Assembly: GCA_022605405.1 (NCBI GenBank)
Contig: JABYQQ010000001.1
Span: forward strand, 3,906,001-3,970,000
Reading direction: 5' to 3'
From: Earliella scabrosa
Lineage: Eukaryota > Basidiomycota > Agaricomycetes > Polyporales > Polyporaceae
Length of the DNA: 64,000 bases
Shown in pieces: positions 1-12,434 of the stretch. A program made the translations under genes and the position numbers. The notes beneath the pieces are model-generated. The model was given only the letters and a program-made list of their open reading frames with translations. It searched no databases and was not told the origin of the DNA. Within the stretch, counting starts at the first letter, position 1. Each line of letters opens with the position of its first letter.

Positions 1-2445
1 TCTCTCCACGGCCATGGGGTGTGCCCACCTCCCACGTCTCCGCGGTGGTTCCGTCCTGCAGGCCAACTCTGTTCGAATGCGTTCAAGTTCATGTCGAGCA
101 TCGTCGTGCAGAGCACTTGCTCAATGCTTGCACGTGCTTACTGCTGTGGACGAGTCGACCGGCCACTCGAGCCTCGTGAACGCGAACTTCGCGCAAGGGC
201 TTGCACTGGGCTCCACGGTCGCCGCTCGGAGCTGCGCGCGTGGACGCATTCCTGGAAGCTCGACTTGCCGGCGTCCCGAGATGCCTCAGGCCTCAGGCCT
301 CAGGCTCCACGCGCGACGTGAGTCGAGCCTGTGCCTGCTCCGTCGGCAGTTCCGAATCGTCGGTCGTTACGGCGGGACCTGGACGAGACGAGAAGGCGAG
401 TGTGCTATTGCGGCGTTGCGGTCTACCGCAGCTTCGCGATCACAGACACGGCCGTAGCTCGCGTGTCGGCGCGAGTCCTTGTGCCTCGCACCTCGCCGCC
501 TTCTCCTGCGCTCCGACTCTTCTGAGGCGGAGGTGGAGCGATGTCGGTACGTCGTCATCCCGCTGCAACCACATCCCCGAGCTCCGACGAATACTTTGCG
601 GATTACGCACCCGTTTGTGCATATGAGACAGCGTAGGTCAGGCCTGTGCCCGAGCTGGAAATGGATTCGCATGCGAGCATGACGGAGATTGATTCATCCT
701 GATGTGGAGTCCCTCAGGGTCGGGTGAGATTCATGCAGCACGCCAGCAACGGATCGCGAAGGCGAGTCGCTGTTCGCGTCCGTCATGCTCTGAGATCAAG
801 GGTCTTGCAACACCCGTCTCACTGGGTGCGTTGTAACACCCTCATCACTATGCTACTGCAGTACTCATCTGTTCTGCTCCTCCAGAGACTGTGCCAGTTG
901 ACTGCGAACGCACATAGGAGAGGTGGAGGATGAGGCTGCGTGCAGAGCTCGAGAACCTCGCCGCGCCCGCACTCGTCACTCAACTTGTTCGCTTGACGGC
1001 TGCGGAGGTTTCTAGCAGCGTTGCTAGGGTTATCGCTTCTCCGCGCCTGCATGGCCGGAAACGAGCAAGAACTCGTGCGGAGTGCATCGTCACGGCGGCC
1101 TTGCCGCGGTGACGTCGCTTGCTGCGTTGGAAACATCAAGCTACAAGACTAACATACGGAGAGATCGTACCAAACACTCCCGATAGGTGTCGTGTACGGA
1201 CATACAAGTTGAGAAACGGAATGTCTCTGAACATGCTCATTAACATACATGCTGCTGATGATCTTCCTTCAGCGCCACGGAAGTTGGAACTCGACATCAT
1301 CTGAAAGGCTGGAGAGCGTGCTGTTATAGTCTATGAGTAGTATGTGCGAGATACGCTGTGTCCCTATCGGAACTACAGAATACAACCCTCAGTGTACACT
1401 GAATCACAGTCGACTTGCGATGCCTTCGGTCCAATCATTATTTCAAGTGTGCGGGTCACCGTTACGCCGCTAACAACTGTTTGCACGTGTTTGATAGACA
1501 GCTTCAAGTACAAGACCATTGGAAGCACTGCATACCACGATCTTCGAACTGAATCACGAATGTATTGAGCCGCCGCACGCTGGAGGTCAGGGAGACATCG
1601 TACTCGATACTCAATAGATGGCCTATTCATTGCTGATACACTTCACCAGCTCACATAATCAGCTTCTGGAACCTAGAGAACTGGGAGCTCAAGATCAGCT
1701 CTGTCCTGCCTTCATATCATGGAGCTGCTTGCAGTCCCCGAACCAACTCATACTTATTTATTGGGACGCAATTCATAGCCTTCTCTCGCACTCAATTGTT
1801 CATGAATGAGACTCTTGAAGCCTTAAGTGAGAAGCACACATTACGTGACCGGACATCGATGCCAACGATCTGGCAGACGAAGGACCAAATGTTGCGAGAA
1901 CATTGTTAGCTTCAGGCGACCCGATGTGGAGGTCCTAATCTGCACGCGTCATGCCCCGGACTCAGGCTTCAAGTCTGCTGACCGGCAAGGACGGTACTTC
2001 TCGGGAAAGAAACACAGACCTTCTTACCATGTCTCTGTTCGGACAGCTGACAAACGGCGTCACGGAACAGAGACATAGCCGGACTCTCCTAGCTGCTCTA
2101 CTTGCGTTGAAGGGCCTCACTTGCATTTTCATCTCACACTCTGAGCGCACCAAATGAAGCGGGGCCGCCGAGCGAATGTACAGCTCCGGGAGAACGAGCT
2201 TGCCCCGGTCTATGTCTGGCACACTCACGACCGTCGTGGGCGCACTCCAAGATAGGAAAATCACTTGCCTTCTCAGAACGGTGTGGGCGACAGACATCCG
2301 CCGACCGGCCCGCAAACATTCTTCAACCTTCGTATAAGAGGTCAAAAGTCGCACGCATCTGAGTCTTGAATCTCCACAAGTGTGCACACTGTCGACACCG
2401 CGTGCGGTGACACCAGCTCACTGTCTTCACCCTCGACTACCTACC
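1..2445. other. Left-edge region without a recognisable gene
   Basis: Several short open frames exist on both strands, but none shows a recognisable domain, a consistent exon chain or a signal peptide. The first 1.1 kb is GC-rich and the next 1.2 kb more mixed. I see no tRNA, rRNA or clear transposon ends here. It could be intergenic DNA, decayed repeat sequence, or UTRs of a gene outside the window. Confidence 0.4.
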
Positions 2446-3077
2446 ATGTGCGACGAGCTGGAACGCACCGAGTTCCCAAGCGAGCTTGCGCGCGTCCGGT
2501 ACAAGTTCCGACGCGTTGTGCGAATTGCATACAGTACGTACCTTCGACTTCTCTGCCGCTGCGCAACGCGTGTGACGCGTTTGTTCTTCAACTGTCGTGG
2601 CTAACCTACCTTATCGCCCATGCAGGAGAGCGTACGGGCAATCCAAAAGCCACCGTGAGGTGGACCGCCGTCGGCTATGCACACGGTGTGGTTGGGCGTG
2701 GTCATCTCATGTTCGTGGGTTGGCCGACATGGGCGGACATCCCATTCGGGGACCCTAGTTCCATCCCCGGCGGCGTGCCCATCCTCCAGTACCTACTCGA
2801 CCTCTGGGAGTCTGGAGTCCTGCGCTTTGAGGAAGCCGACGCGGACTTTATCGACCTCGCGAAGCGGAATCCAAAAGCCGTCCTTCCTGGCCGTCCCATC
2901 GACCTGCCCGCGCCGCGTTGCTGGGGCCCTTACCCGCGAGACGACCTCGGTCTTGCTCGGGCGCGCCCAGTGACGAATCCGGAAGGTCGTCCTCTCAGAA
3001 AGGACTGGCTCGTCGGGGCGCTCACACCCAAGGTGATCGACGACGCGTTTGAGTACGGCATCGTCGGGGAAGCCTGA
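2446..3077 (+). CDS. Hypothetical protein of a basidiomycete 'GWP...IPF' family
   Basis: Two exons (2446-2533 and 2626-3077) join in phase to give 179 residues ending in TGA. The intron starts GTACGT and ends GCAG. The core reads FVGWP, then DIPFGDPS, then a segment with LLDLWESG and LRFEEAD. From memory, Agaricomycete genomes carry many lineage-specific hypothetical proteins with a GWP, an IPF plus NPS or DPS, and a following LWESG-like helix. No catalytic function is known to me for them. Members are often longer, so extra 5' exons or truncation are possible. The start chosen is the first ATG upstream of the spliced frame. The surroundings are gene-poor, which fits a fast-evolving accessory gene or a relic. 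Confidence 0.5.
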
Positions 3078-6000
3078 GGGCGAGCGCGGAGTAAGCGACT
3101 CGGACATTGACGGAAGCGAGGAGCGGGACGCGCGTGTTGAGGGAGATGCGGGAGCGGACGGCGAGATTGGCGAGGTCGGCGGCTAGATGAGCGTGTGGCA
3201 GGATGTATGCACCCGAGTAAAGCCACTGTGTGAGTCGATGGTCGTGGTTCGTGGTCAAGAGACGCAAGGGTTGGATGACGTCGGACGAGCGAACTACAGC
3301 TCCTTCCGCAAATGGCAGGTGCGGGCGTCTCCGGGTCGACCTTTCGTGGCACTGCACGTCCTAGGACCTACTACGCTGCCCCGTCATCGTCTCCATCCCA
3401 AACCGGCTTGCGCCGTTCATCACGTCGGTGCAAAACCCAGTAAGTAACAATTTTTGCGCTCCGTGCCTGCTCAGTACTCCTGACCCGGATTCGAGCGCTC
3501 ACTGGGCTGATGAGTCGGACTTCGCGCTCGACACGCCAGTCGGTCCCGGCGGATTTGTCACACTCCCCTCAGTCGTCGTGAATGCGAAGGACAATGGTTG
3601 ACGTCACAAGCGAGAGCTCACGTTGCGGAGACGCAAGCACACAAGGTGAGTTCAGTTTGGGGTTTCCTGTGTCTTGTATCGTGGGACTCCAGTGCGCGCA
3701 CAAGGCTGGCATGTGCCCGAACCGAGCGCCACAATTGCCTACTCCGATGCACGGGTGGTCCAGCTCTAATGCTGCCGGGTATCCGGATTAATCAAGTTCC
3801 CAATTAGACATTTTCGTTGCTCCCGTAGGTAAGCAAATTTTGCTCGCGAACGGGGTATCCTAGTTGGGAGACACGCCAAGAAGGCTCGCATCTCATTGGT
3901 CGAGCCACGGGGTGCCATCGCTCCGCTACTCGGATAGTTGACTGATTTTTTGTGAGCCCGCGGGATAATCCCGAGTTTAGCCCATGTCAGGTGGCCGACG
4001 GGGACATGCACTGGATGCCGTGCTTCTCCTCTCCCTTCCACCACGACCACCCTACTACCAGGCCGCTCTGTCTCACCACCCCCGCTCTCATCAACAGCGA
4101 CGACGCTCTACTTCTCTCCAGTTGGATTGGGCATGTGTACGCCCCACGCCTCACCAGGTGAGTACACGAGTACGATGTCCACCGGCCTCTAGGATGTCTC
4201 TGCTGACCTCAGCCCTATAGACATGCCGGTGCATGGCGGTGGACCCTCGAACCGCGTACCCGGACACGCCTCCATTGAGCTGTCGACACGCAGCCAGACT
4301 CGTGGACGTGGACGAGCTCGACTCAAGGACGCTCATCGCACGTTGCGCTACGGCAACATTGGTGAGTGTAGCTGCTATCTTGCGATGCTGTCGATGTTGA
4401 TGTGCTCCCAACTTTCAAGACGCGTCCTGCTCTTCCAGCTCGCTACACGGGCATTTTCCGATTCCAGTTGCACCACGATAGTCGCGGTCGCCAACCATGA
4501 TGTACCCACACCACGCCAACGTCACCGGAGCTGCGTTGCTGGCGAAGGTAGGCATCTGCGCCGCTCGGTTCGAGCTCGTGCTAGTGATCGGTATGTGCAT
4601 GTGTTCGTTATCCATCCGATGCCTACTGACTATGCGATAGGCACGTGCTTCCACAGGATCTGCACAACGTCACAAACCTTTAACGTGGCGACATATGACT
4701 CAGCAGACGACAGCAACGCTCTCGACGCTGGGAGTACGCCGCTCGCCGGCCGGCTACTGCACAGGAGGCCATCTGCGGCGAATACAAAACCGGGGAAGAC
4801 CTTTTCAAGGTGAGTGTCCATCATGACGGTTCGCTCAATCAATGTTCTGACGCTCAAGTAGGGCGATTCATGTGAATCTCTGCCCGCACAATTCGGATGC
4901 AAGCTCGAATTCGACCTCGAACGCTGGTCGAGTTAAGTGTTTTGAATCAACGCTTTGCGCTCACGACTGATCCTTCCTCTGCACAGTGTGTAAGTATGAC
5001 ATTCCTGCCGTCGCGACGATGGAATGTCAAAGATCCAGGCCGTCTTGTTACCAGGTGAGTTCACGACTTGCATAACCCTTGTGCCACCGCGTGTCGGCCT
5101 AGATTCGAGCTCTTTGTTGCAGCCTCGTCCTTCCCTCGCCCGTAAATGGACGCACAGACGTGAGATGCGAGCGAATGCAAACGATGCCGGCTGAACGGCT
5201 ACTCTGCGGTACCGAGACTCGCTTTGGCTCACTGCGCTTGTCTAGGCGCACATCGGTCCCGAAGTTGCATGTATGCGAGGATCGAATAAGTTACTTGTAC
5301 GGTATAGCTGGTTGTACTCATTGTAGACACCGTGCGCAGATAACAGGTGCACACAAGTGCATCTTCCGAGGCGGCAACGCCGCTTCAAGGTGAGCAGACG
5401 GTCTCTGAGCTTGTCCAACGTCGTGAGCTAGACCTCTTTGTAGCTGCTGGTTCGGTCGCCTGGCTGTGTCTATCCACGCTCGTTTCTCTCGCCGTCGACG
5501 AGCTGCCGGGCCTCGAGCCTGCCCGGGAAGCTTGCCATCGAGAAGGTATGAATTTCACGCTCTCATGGCGCGTCGGTGACGTAGACGGTAGATCTCATTC
5601 TTCTCCATCACCTTGCTAGCTCCGAGGCAGAACGCCAGGCGCCTCATTCAGCCGCTCCGACAATTTCGTGCTCGTGGCCTCTCGAGCCGAGCGAGCAGGC
5701 GCGAGCGAGTAGCTTGCAGGCTGGTATGTCTTCTCTCATTCATACTGAATTTGCACACGCTCAAAGCCGAATTGCGTCCAGGCTTGCGGGTCCTGCTCGG
5801 CTGTATGGACGCAGGTACTCTCTGTGTTGATCACACAGTGTAAGGATCACAGGTGAGCGGCTGACTCGTGTCAACGTCAATAAAGATCGAGACTGACCCG
5901 GACAACATTGTTCGTCAGTTGCACTCTCCATGACTGCGCTGCCGCATCCGCGCCCTACTGCGGTCCGGCGGACTCCTCGCTCACTCCACGCAACGTTCGA

Positions 6001-7219
6001 CGGTGCCTCGAGCTCGCGAGTCCGCAAGGCTCACCGCACCCACGCTTATTCAACGCCGCGCATCCGTCATGGAGCGTCTCCCACTCCCCCTCGACAGTTG
6101 TTCGACGCTCGCAGACAGGACGCAGTTCTGTTTTTCGTCTCGGAGCCGGCATGACGCAGCGACACGGCACGCCTGCACCCCGACGTCTTCAGCATCCTAT
6201 GTGCAGCGGCGGCGTTGCTCACTCTCCGAGATCCGCGAACATTCGGCTGTCGTCCGCCACTACCTCCTCGTCTGCAACGACTCCTCATCCGCACCATCCG
6301 CTCTCTTCGGCTCTTCAAATTCTGGTGTTCGGAAGTCAGAGGACAACACGCGTCGCGCACTCCTCAAGATCCAGGAATTTCCGCTGTCGTCCACCACCGA
6401 CTCTTCATCCGCATCATCCGCTCTCTTCGACTCCTCGAATCCCAGCGGGCGGAATTCAGAGGACACTGGGTCTGGCGTCGACGCGCTGCCTCGAGAGTGG
6501 GCGTTTCAATGGGGTTGCGCTCGACCTCTCCGAGCGTCGAACAGCATGTTTCTCTGCATGCGCGTAGCACGTGTTGCGTATCCAAGGTGAGTACTCAGTT
6601 CTTGCACCACAATCAGAGGACTCAGACATAGTGCGAAGCTGACAGTCTCGCAGGGGTGTCTCAGAGTGCGAGGAGTCGAGGACGAGAGGCCGTCGTCTTG
6701 GTGCCTTGCGCGTGGGGACGACTCGAGAGCGCCTCAAACTCGCAGCAGAAGCAGAGGCGGGAGTGTGTTGGTTTGGCGTGGAAGGACGGACGGCGACAGG
6801 CGTAGACAGCATGCATATCTGTGTACTAGACAAAGAAATTGAAAGCTTTCCTGCTCATGCGCTGGCGTCAGGTTTCCTCCTTCTCCTCCTTCTCATTTCC
6901 CGGGCTCTCTCGTCTCCTCCTCTCCGTGCTCCTCCTCTCGTCCTCCCCGCCCGAGCCCGCAGAACCGTATCCCGCCCGTGTGCCCGCCCGGGGAGCACAC
7001 CATGCACGACGCAGCCCCCTGTGCTCTATAGAGCCTGAAAACCGCCCTATCTCATCCACTCTCCACGGCACTTCTCCCTCTACTTTCCCTCCATGCCCGC
7101 CCAGTTCGTGCTTATCAAAATATATTGCTGCAGCTAATCTACACGCGCGCCCCGCTGCCCAGCACGCGCTCCGACGCGGACCCGGCGACCACGCTATCAC
7201 CAACTCCGCCATGCTTCTC
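3078..7219. other. Exon-like debris without a confident gene
   Basis: The + strand has many GTGAGT-type donors and AG acceptors at intron-like spacing (donors near 3646, 4158, 4359, 4811, 5052, 5388 and 6590). Short open stretches lie between them. One spliced stretch around 4690-4935 reads through an AAG/GGC junction and stops at 4936. I could not chain these into one long frame or recognise a domain. A decayed gene, a fast-evolving lineage-specific gene or degenerate repeat DNA are all possible. The last ~600 bp is rich in CTCCT tracts. Confidence 0.3.
6246..6472. repeat. Two diverged tandem copies of a ~110 bp unit
   Basis: Two stretches, 6246-6352 and 6382-6472, share the same order of short blocks: GCTGTCGTCC, then CATCCGCA, CATCCGCTCTCTTCG, and TCAGAGGACA. 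They differ by scattered substitutions and a small indel. In one + frame both encode a serine-rich unit containing SALF and SED. Whether it is translated is unknown. Confidence 0.5.
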
Positions 7220-8746
7220 TCAGGACGTCGACCCGCAAGGCTTTTCTGACCGAAGGATTTCGTGATCGCGCCCGCACGGACTCTGCCCATTCCCCTGTAC
7301 ACTGCCGACACTGTTCGTCGCATTCGTGTCCACGAGCCTCTCCTGCGACCGGCGCTTCCCTGCCGCGCGAGCCATGTCGAAATCCTCGAGACAGGGCGAC
7401 TCGAAGATCGCGCCGTTATGTACCAGAGTCAACGTCCGCACAAACACCCCCGCCCACAGCGCGAGCGTCGCGGCGGAGTACACGGCTCCCCACACGCGGA
7501 AGAACGGCGCGTCGAGCTCCCGGTACAGCTGCACCGTCAGGTTCGCGTACACGCCCTGTCATGCGGTAACACGGCCACGGAGCGCCGCGCGGGACACGAG
7601 GGAACACGGTCAGCGTGCGACTCTGATGGTGGACCCACAAGGACGACTCACGTTGGGGAAGATAAGGCCCCAGAAGGCCTGCTTGAACGGGAAGCGCGTC
7701 TCCCGCAGGACCTCCACCGTCGCGAGGAGCGCGTAGATCAGCCACATTGTCGCGAGCGACCACAGGACGATCGCCGCACAGACGCTGAGAACGCTGATGA
7801 TCTCGCCGACGCTGGCCTGCCGGAGTATCTCAGAGTTTCCGGTGTTAAGCGGGAGCGCGGCGCGGAGGCCTTGGCCGAGGAGGAGGATGGAGTAACCACC
7901 CTGGCCCATTGGCCCGAGCGGGATGAATACGCTCAGCACGTTTGCGTTGGGTGGGACGCCGTAGAGGATGAGGCGCAGGAGGTACATGGTTAGGATCATG
8001 AACGCGAGCCCGAGGCCCATGGACACGAGCACGGCTTGGACCGTGAGGGTGAGGAGACAGTGTGAGAGCGAGTACCTGGCCAGCGCCGGTGCGAGGACGC
8101 CTCCGGAGGAAGATGCAACGATGAGGGTGACAACGGGGAGAAGCCATATGGCCGTCATGCGCTGCAGTGCGTGGTCCTGACGGGTCTTCCTGTACATCCA
8201 GTCAGCGTTTGGATGGCAGACGGAGTGAGATGAATTCTCACATGACATGTACGAGGGCAAAGGCACAAAGAATCGATATGAAGACGTCCAGCCACCAGAT
8301 GGCCCATATGGTGTACAGGAAGGCCTTCCCGCCGAATCCATATTGCTCGTAGATGAGACTGACTGCGATGTTGATGAGCGTGGTGGCGCCCATCGGGTAC
8401 GTGCCAAGAAATAGACTTTGGGTGGGATGATGTAGCATTATGGACCAGATGTCGGGGAATATGGTGTATCGCGCAATCGAGAGCGCGTTGAAGATGATGA
8501 ACAGGGAGAGGTTGAGGAAGAAGAATACGTAGGTGAGTATTTGCTTTGCCGTTGTATTCTCTGCGTATGGAAAGTTGTTGAACAAAATGGCAATCGACCC
8601 AGTACCTGTGCGGAAACACGATGGGTCAGCGATTCGTGGTTGTTCTCATCGTTCCATTAGCGTACACACGTACCCATGATTGCGGCGAACCATGCTGGGG
8701 TGAAGTGTCTGTTGATAATAGTCGTCAGCTGGTTGGCCGCGTACAT
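7220..8746 (-). CDS. TDT-family membrane exporter, SSU1 (sulfite pump)/Mae1-like
   Basis: Four exons (8746-8674, 8605-8242, 8189-7652, 7555-7220) splice in phase to 436 residues, a normal length for the TDT family. The start ATG has an in-frame TGA shortly upstream. The N-terminus has the family signature FTPAWFAAIMGTGS followed by LFNNFPY. About ten hydrophobic segments follow, including the conserved block WLLPVVTLIVASSSGG and then SMGLGLAFMILTMYLLRLI. Known members export sulfite (yeast Ssu1) or transport malate (fission yeast Mae1) at the plasma membrane. The ASSSGG and LNLSLF neighbourhoods fit the SSU1 branch better, so sulfite efflux is the first guess. The hydrophilic C-terminal tail of about 60 residues is not conserved. 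It stands alone in an otherwise non-transport region. Confidence 0.88.
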
Positions 8747-10195
8747 GAGAACCAAGGTGAATCAAGGTGGCTGCACACACAACTGCACATGCTGTTTATG
8801 ACATATAGCAAACGAGTGTCCCAAATTCGTGTTTGTCTCAACCATTTCTGGGACTTGGCGTTCGACCTATCGTCTCGATCACGACGTGCACTCGCGAGAA
8901 TGGCGGATTGTGATATCAACGGGATGTCCGGGCTGCGAGTACCGCCTGGCTGAAACAACCAGGTGGTGAAAGGTATCCAATCCCGGGAGCTCCCCACAAC
9001 ATCACAAATCGCATTGTGGTGCATGCACGTCGTGAATTTAGTGATGGTCAGAGCCCAGTGAACGTTCGGCCCAAAGGCCCAGGCAACGGCTCGGCCTGAG
9101 GAACCTGAGAGGCTGAGCCTCCCCGTACTGTAGTCCGGGCTCCAGAGAATTCGCTGGCTGAAATGTCAGACGTATGGGATCGCTGAGCCACTGGCACTGT
9201 AGGACTCACGCCATGACCGCGATCAAGTGTATCCGGCTGCTGCTACTCGCGCGAAAGACGCACGTGTAGATTGTGGAATATGGCGGGAGTGCGAATCGAT
9301 CTTGCCACGTCGAGTTGGCTGCGATAGGATCCTGGGTATAGAAGTACAGTGACACTTCGAACTCAGGCTCAGTCTGCGTCTATTCCGGCGGTGTAGAGCC
9401 GAAGCCTGAGAGCTCAGAACGGTTCATGGATGCCATAGACCGAGCTCCTAGGCTCCCAGCTCTCGTACGCAGAGCCCGGCTCAGCACAGCCTAACAATGG
9501 TGAGCTCATAGAGGCTGACGGCTCCGAGCCAAGATCAGCTCCTGATCTTTTGTTCACGTCAATGCAGCGGATACGAAGAGGATATACTACGGTATATCCA
9601 CTCTTCGTAGCGAAGGCTGGTTATGGACCTTCGCTCCCAAATGACGCCACCACGACCAAGAATTGCAAACCCGGCAAACGGAACGACTTACCGAACACAA
9701 TCTTTGAGGGACTTGCGTTGTGGTGTACTCAGACTCATTGGCAGAGGCGAGGCGGAGTGTCTAGAGGAGAGGCTGGTTGTGAGAGAAGGAAGGAGGGAAG
9801 AATGGTGCCGAACTTCAGTTCTCCCCGTCTTAAGTCAGTGCCGAGGATGCAAGTTTGAACGTGCGAGTCACAAGATGCACCGCCACCAGCCGCCACTCGG
9901 GAGGCTCATGGAGAGGTTCCGGGAGACGGCGGATTGAGGAACAAACATGAGTTCATGCTGACGAGCCCAGGTAGCCGAACTTGTCCGTGCCGATGAGGCA
10001 ATGCGGGCGCGCCGTGCGGGCTCGGGACTCAGAGGATCGTTATCTGGGAACGCGAAGCCCAGCGCGCGTCCAAAATGAGACGTGGCGGCTATTTGGCCGT
10101 GTTTGGCAACAGCCTCCGAATCAAACAGCGGCAAACTCGTCTTATGCTACCGAGGCCTTGTCTCTGAATAGGCGCACGTATTTTCTGTCTTCGCC
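8747..10195. other. Divergent intergenic region between the exporter and the peptidase
   Basis: This 1.4 kb separates two divergently transcribed genes and should contain both promoters. I see no gene. The stretch 9080-9540 is unusual for many repeats of GAGGCT/AGGCTC/GAGCC-like words on both strands. No convincing TATA box was placed for either gene. Confidence 0.45.
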
Positions 10196-11732
10196 ATGTC
10201 GGACTCTGCCACAGACTGGGACTTGTTATCCTCATATGGTGGCCTCCTGCTGCTAGCATGCTCGTCCATCTATGCCGGCTCTCACGGCTCTCTCTCGGTT
10301 AGCTCCTTTGTCCCGGACTCGGAGTACGCGACGTGGCACTGAATACCAGGCATCCACAGCGCCGGAACACCCGTCCACCAGGAACAGCGTCGGAGGAAGA
10401 GGAGGAAGAGGAAGTCGAGCGATTGTCGTCGCAGGATGCCTATCTCTTCCCAGTGGTCCGTCGTGCTTCTCCATACAGTCTATATGACATTCACCCGCTT
10501 CCTCAGATTGGCTCAGCTGTGCTCTTGGGGCTCTATCTAATCGTCAAGTACTACGGCAAGGAGTGGATCACATGGCTGCTGCAGTGGTATTTCACTATCG
10601 CTGGTGTTGGGAGCGTGGGCAAGGTGCGCCCATACCATCTCTGGCCAGTCATGCGCGCACTAAGACGCCGTAGTCCCTTATCTCACTCTGCCGATGGACG
10701 ATCGGGGAAGCGCGTTGGAAGGAGTTTGATAACATGCAGCTCATGCTACTTAAGGGCCCGAGAGGTGAGGTCTCGCCTCATCTTCGCACCATCATCGCTC
10801 ATTCTTGCTCGAACAGAGCTCGTCTCTGTCTCGCTCCGGACGCCATCCCTCTTCTTGATCCCTGTTGGCTCGATACCCTCTATCTTGTACACCTTCGGGG
10901 GCAGCGCTACCCGCCGTTCTGCCCTACTCACGGACATCTTGGCACTCTCGTTTTCACACAATGCTCTTTCCTTGCTCAAGTTGGATTCCTTCAAGACTGG
11001 ATGCGTACTTCTATCTGGACTGTTCCTCTACGATATCTGGTGGGTCTTCGGGACCGAAGTGGTGAGTCTCATACTGCCTTGTTCCACAACCTCCACTTTA
11101 CGTTCGCGTTCCCAGATGGTCAAAGTCGCCACATCGCTCGACGTTCCAATCAAGTTGCTGTGGCCAAAGTCGCTCACTTTTGCAACAGATCGAGGATTCA
11201 CCATGCTAGGCTTAGGCGACATCGTCATTCCTGGCATGTTCGTCGCCATTGCCCTTCGATACGACTATCATCGGGCAACACGGCAGGGCTCTACTGGTGC
11301 TGTGCGGAAGACCTATTTCTACGCAGTCCTGACTGCATATGTGGCCGGACTCGCAACTACCATGTCGGTCATGCATTTCTTCCGGAAGGCGCAACCCGCC
11401 CTTCTTTACCTCAGGTACGCCTCGCGCCTTTGCGTCTCGGGTGTCCCGTCTCACAAGCACCCAGTCCGGCCTGCATCATCTCGTTCTTCGTCGTCGCACT
11501 TGCTCGCGGGGAGTTCAACGATGCTTGGAACTGGTCGGATGAAGTAGAAGAGAAGACCGACAAGTCTGCTGTCGGCGCAGAAACCAACGGAAAACCTGCG
11601 GATGCCGCCCCAAAACAAGTTATTTCGGACCAGCTTTCCGTGAAGGACACATCTGCAGCCCCTGACCCGCAAGAGGATGAGGTGTCTGACACCCCAGACA
11701 AGAAGAAGCGATCCAAGAAGAAACGCCATTGA
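10196..11732 (+). CDS. Signal peptide peptidase (intramembrane aspartyl protease, A22B)
   Basis: Seven exons (10196-10297, 10360-10455, 10507-10623, 10674-10764, 10817-11061, 11116-11414, 11465-11732) splice in phase to 405 residues. The three hallmarks of the presenilin/SPP fold are present: FLYDIWW with catalytic Asp about 208, MLGLGD with catalytic Asp about 252, and the QPAL motif near residue 311. Around nine hydrophobic spans are visible, with an acidic EEEEEEE loop after the first. The lysine-rich C-terminus (KKKRSKKKRH) could act in ER retention. The family cleaves leftover signal peptides and other type II transmembrane segments in the ER membrane. All introns are 50-62 nt. The model agrees with family length, and both catalytic aspartates are intact. 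Confidence 0.93.
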
Positions 11733-12434
11733 TCCTTACGCTATGTACAATGTATAATCGTGCTATCGTCCTGCTAATCGTGTATTCCTGCTGTGATGCT
11801 TACATACCGACCCACCCTACGCTTCTCGTCCCGGTGAGTCACGGCGTGGGTGCCCTCAAGAGAACTGAGTAAGTAGTCTTGATCCATACTAGGATTCCTA
11901 CGACTAACATGCGTACATCAGTGTGTCGAATCCTTTTGGAGTTCATCGTCCCGGTGCATTCTTCGTTGCCTCCGCCGCTCTGCGGGTCCAGACCGTCTTC
12001 GGCTCTCAGTCGGAGCGGAATCACTCAGACCAGCGCTTTGCCACGCCGCTTTGCTTCCGCAGTCCAGCCCCTCACACCCGGTCCGCTCTCAAATGCGGGA
12101 CGCTGGTCGGCATATCGATCGAGGCGCGGCGTCGGACGCCTGATTTGGATTATCCTTCGAGCACTTGCACTCCAAACCAGACTGGCCGGCGTCCCGTAAC
12201 CCGGCCTGGGTTGCGATCGAGAGAAGTGCCGGCACCCCCGGCTCGCCGCGGACTCGCCCTGCAGATCTGGGGCACAACGACCACTGCGCGGCGGCGCAGC
12301 GCACTGCGTCAGCGCCGTCATGGAGCGCTAACGTCTCTTTCGTAGATGGTCAAGGCGATGATATTGAAGGGTATAACAGCATGGCGGAAGTGCGGATGAC
12401 TTGACACACCCCAAACTACCTCATTTCTACCACC
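11733..12434. other. Intergenic, 5' region of the first aspartic protease
   Basis: A 140-codon open frame (11923-12345) lies here but has no recognisable domain and arginine/proline-rich composition. It is most likely promoter and UTR sequence. No strong TATA box was found near 12435. Confidence 0.4.
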
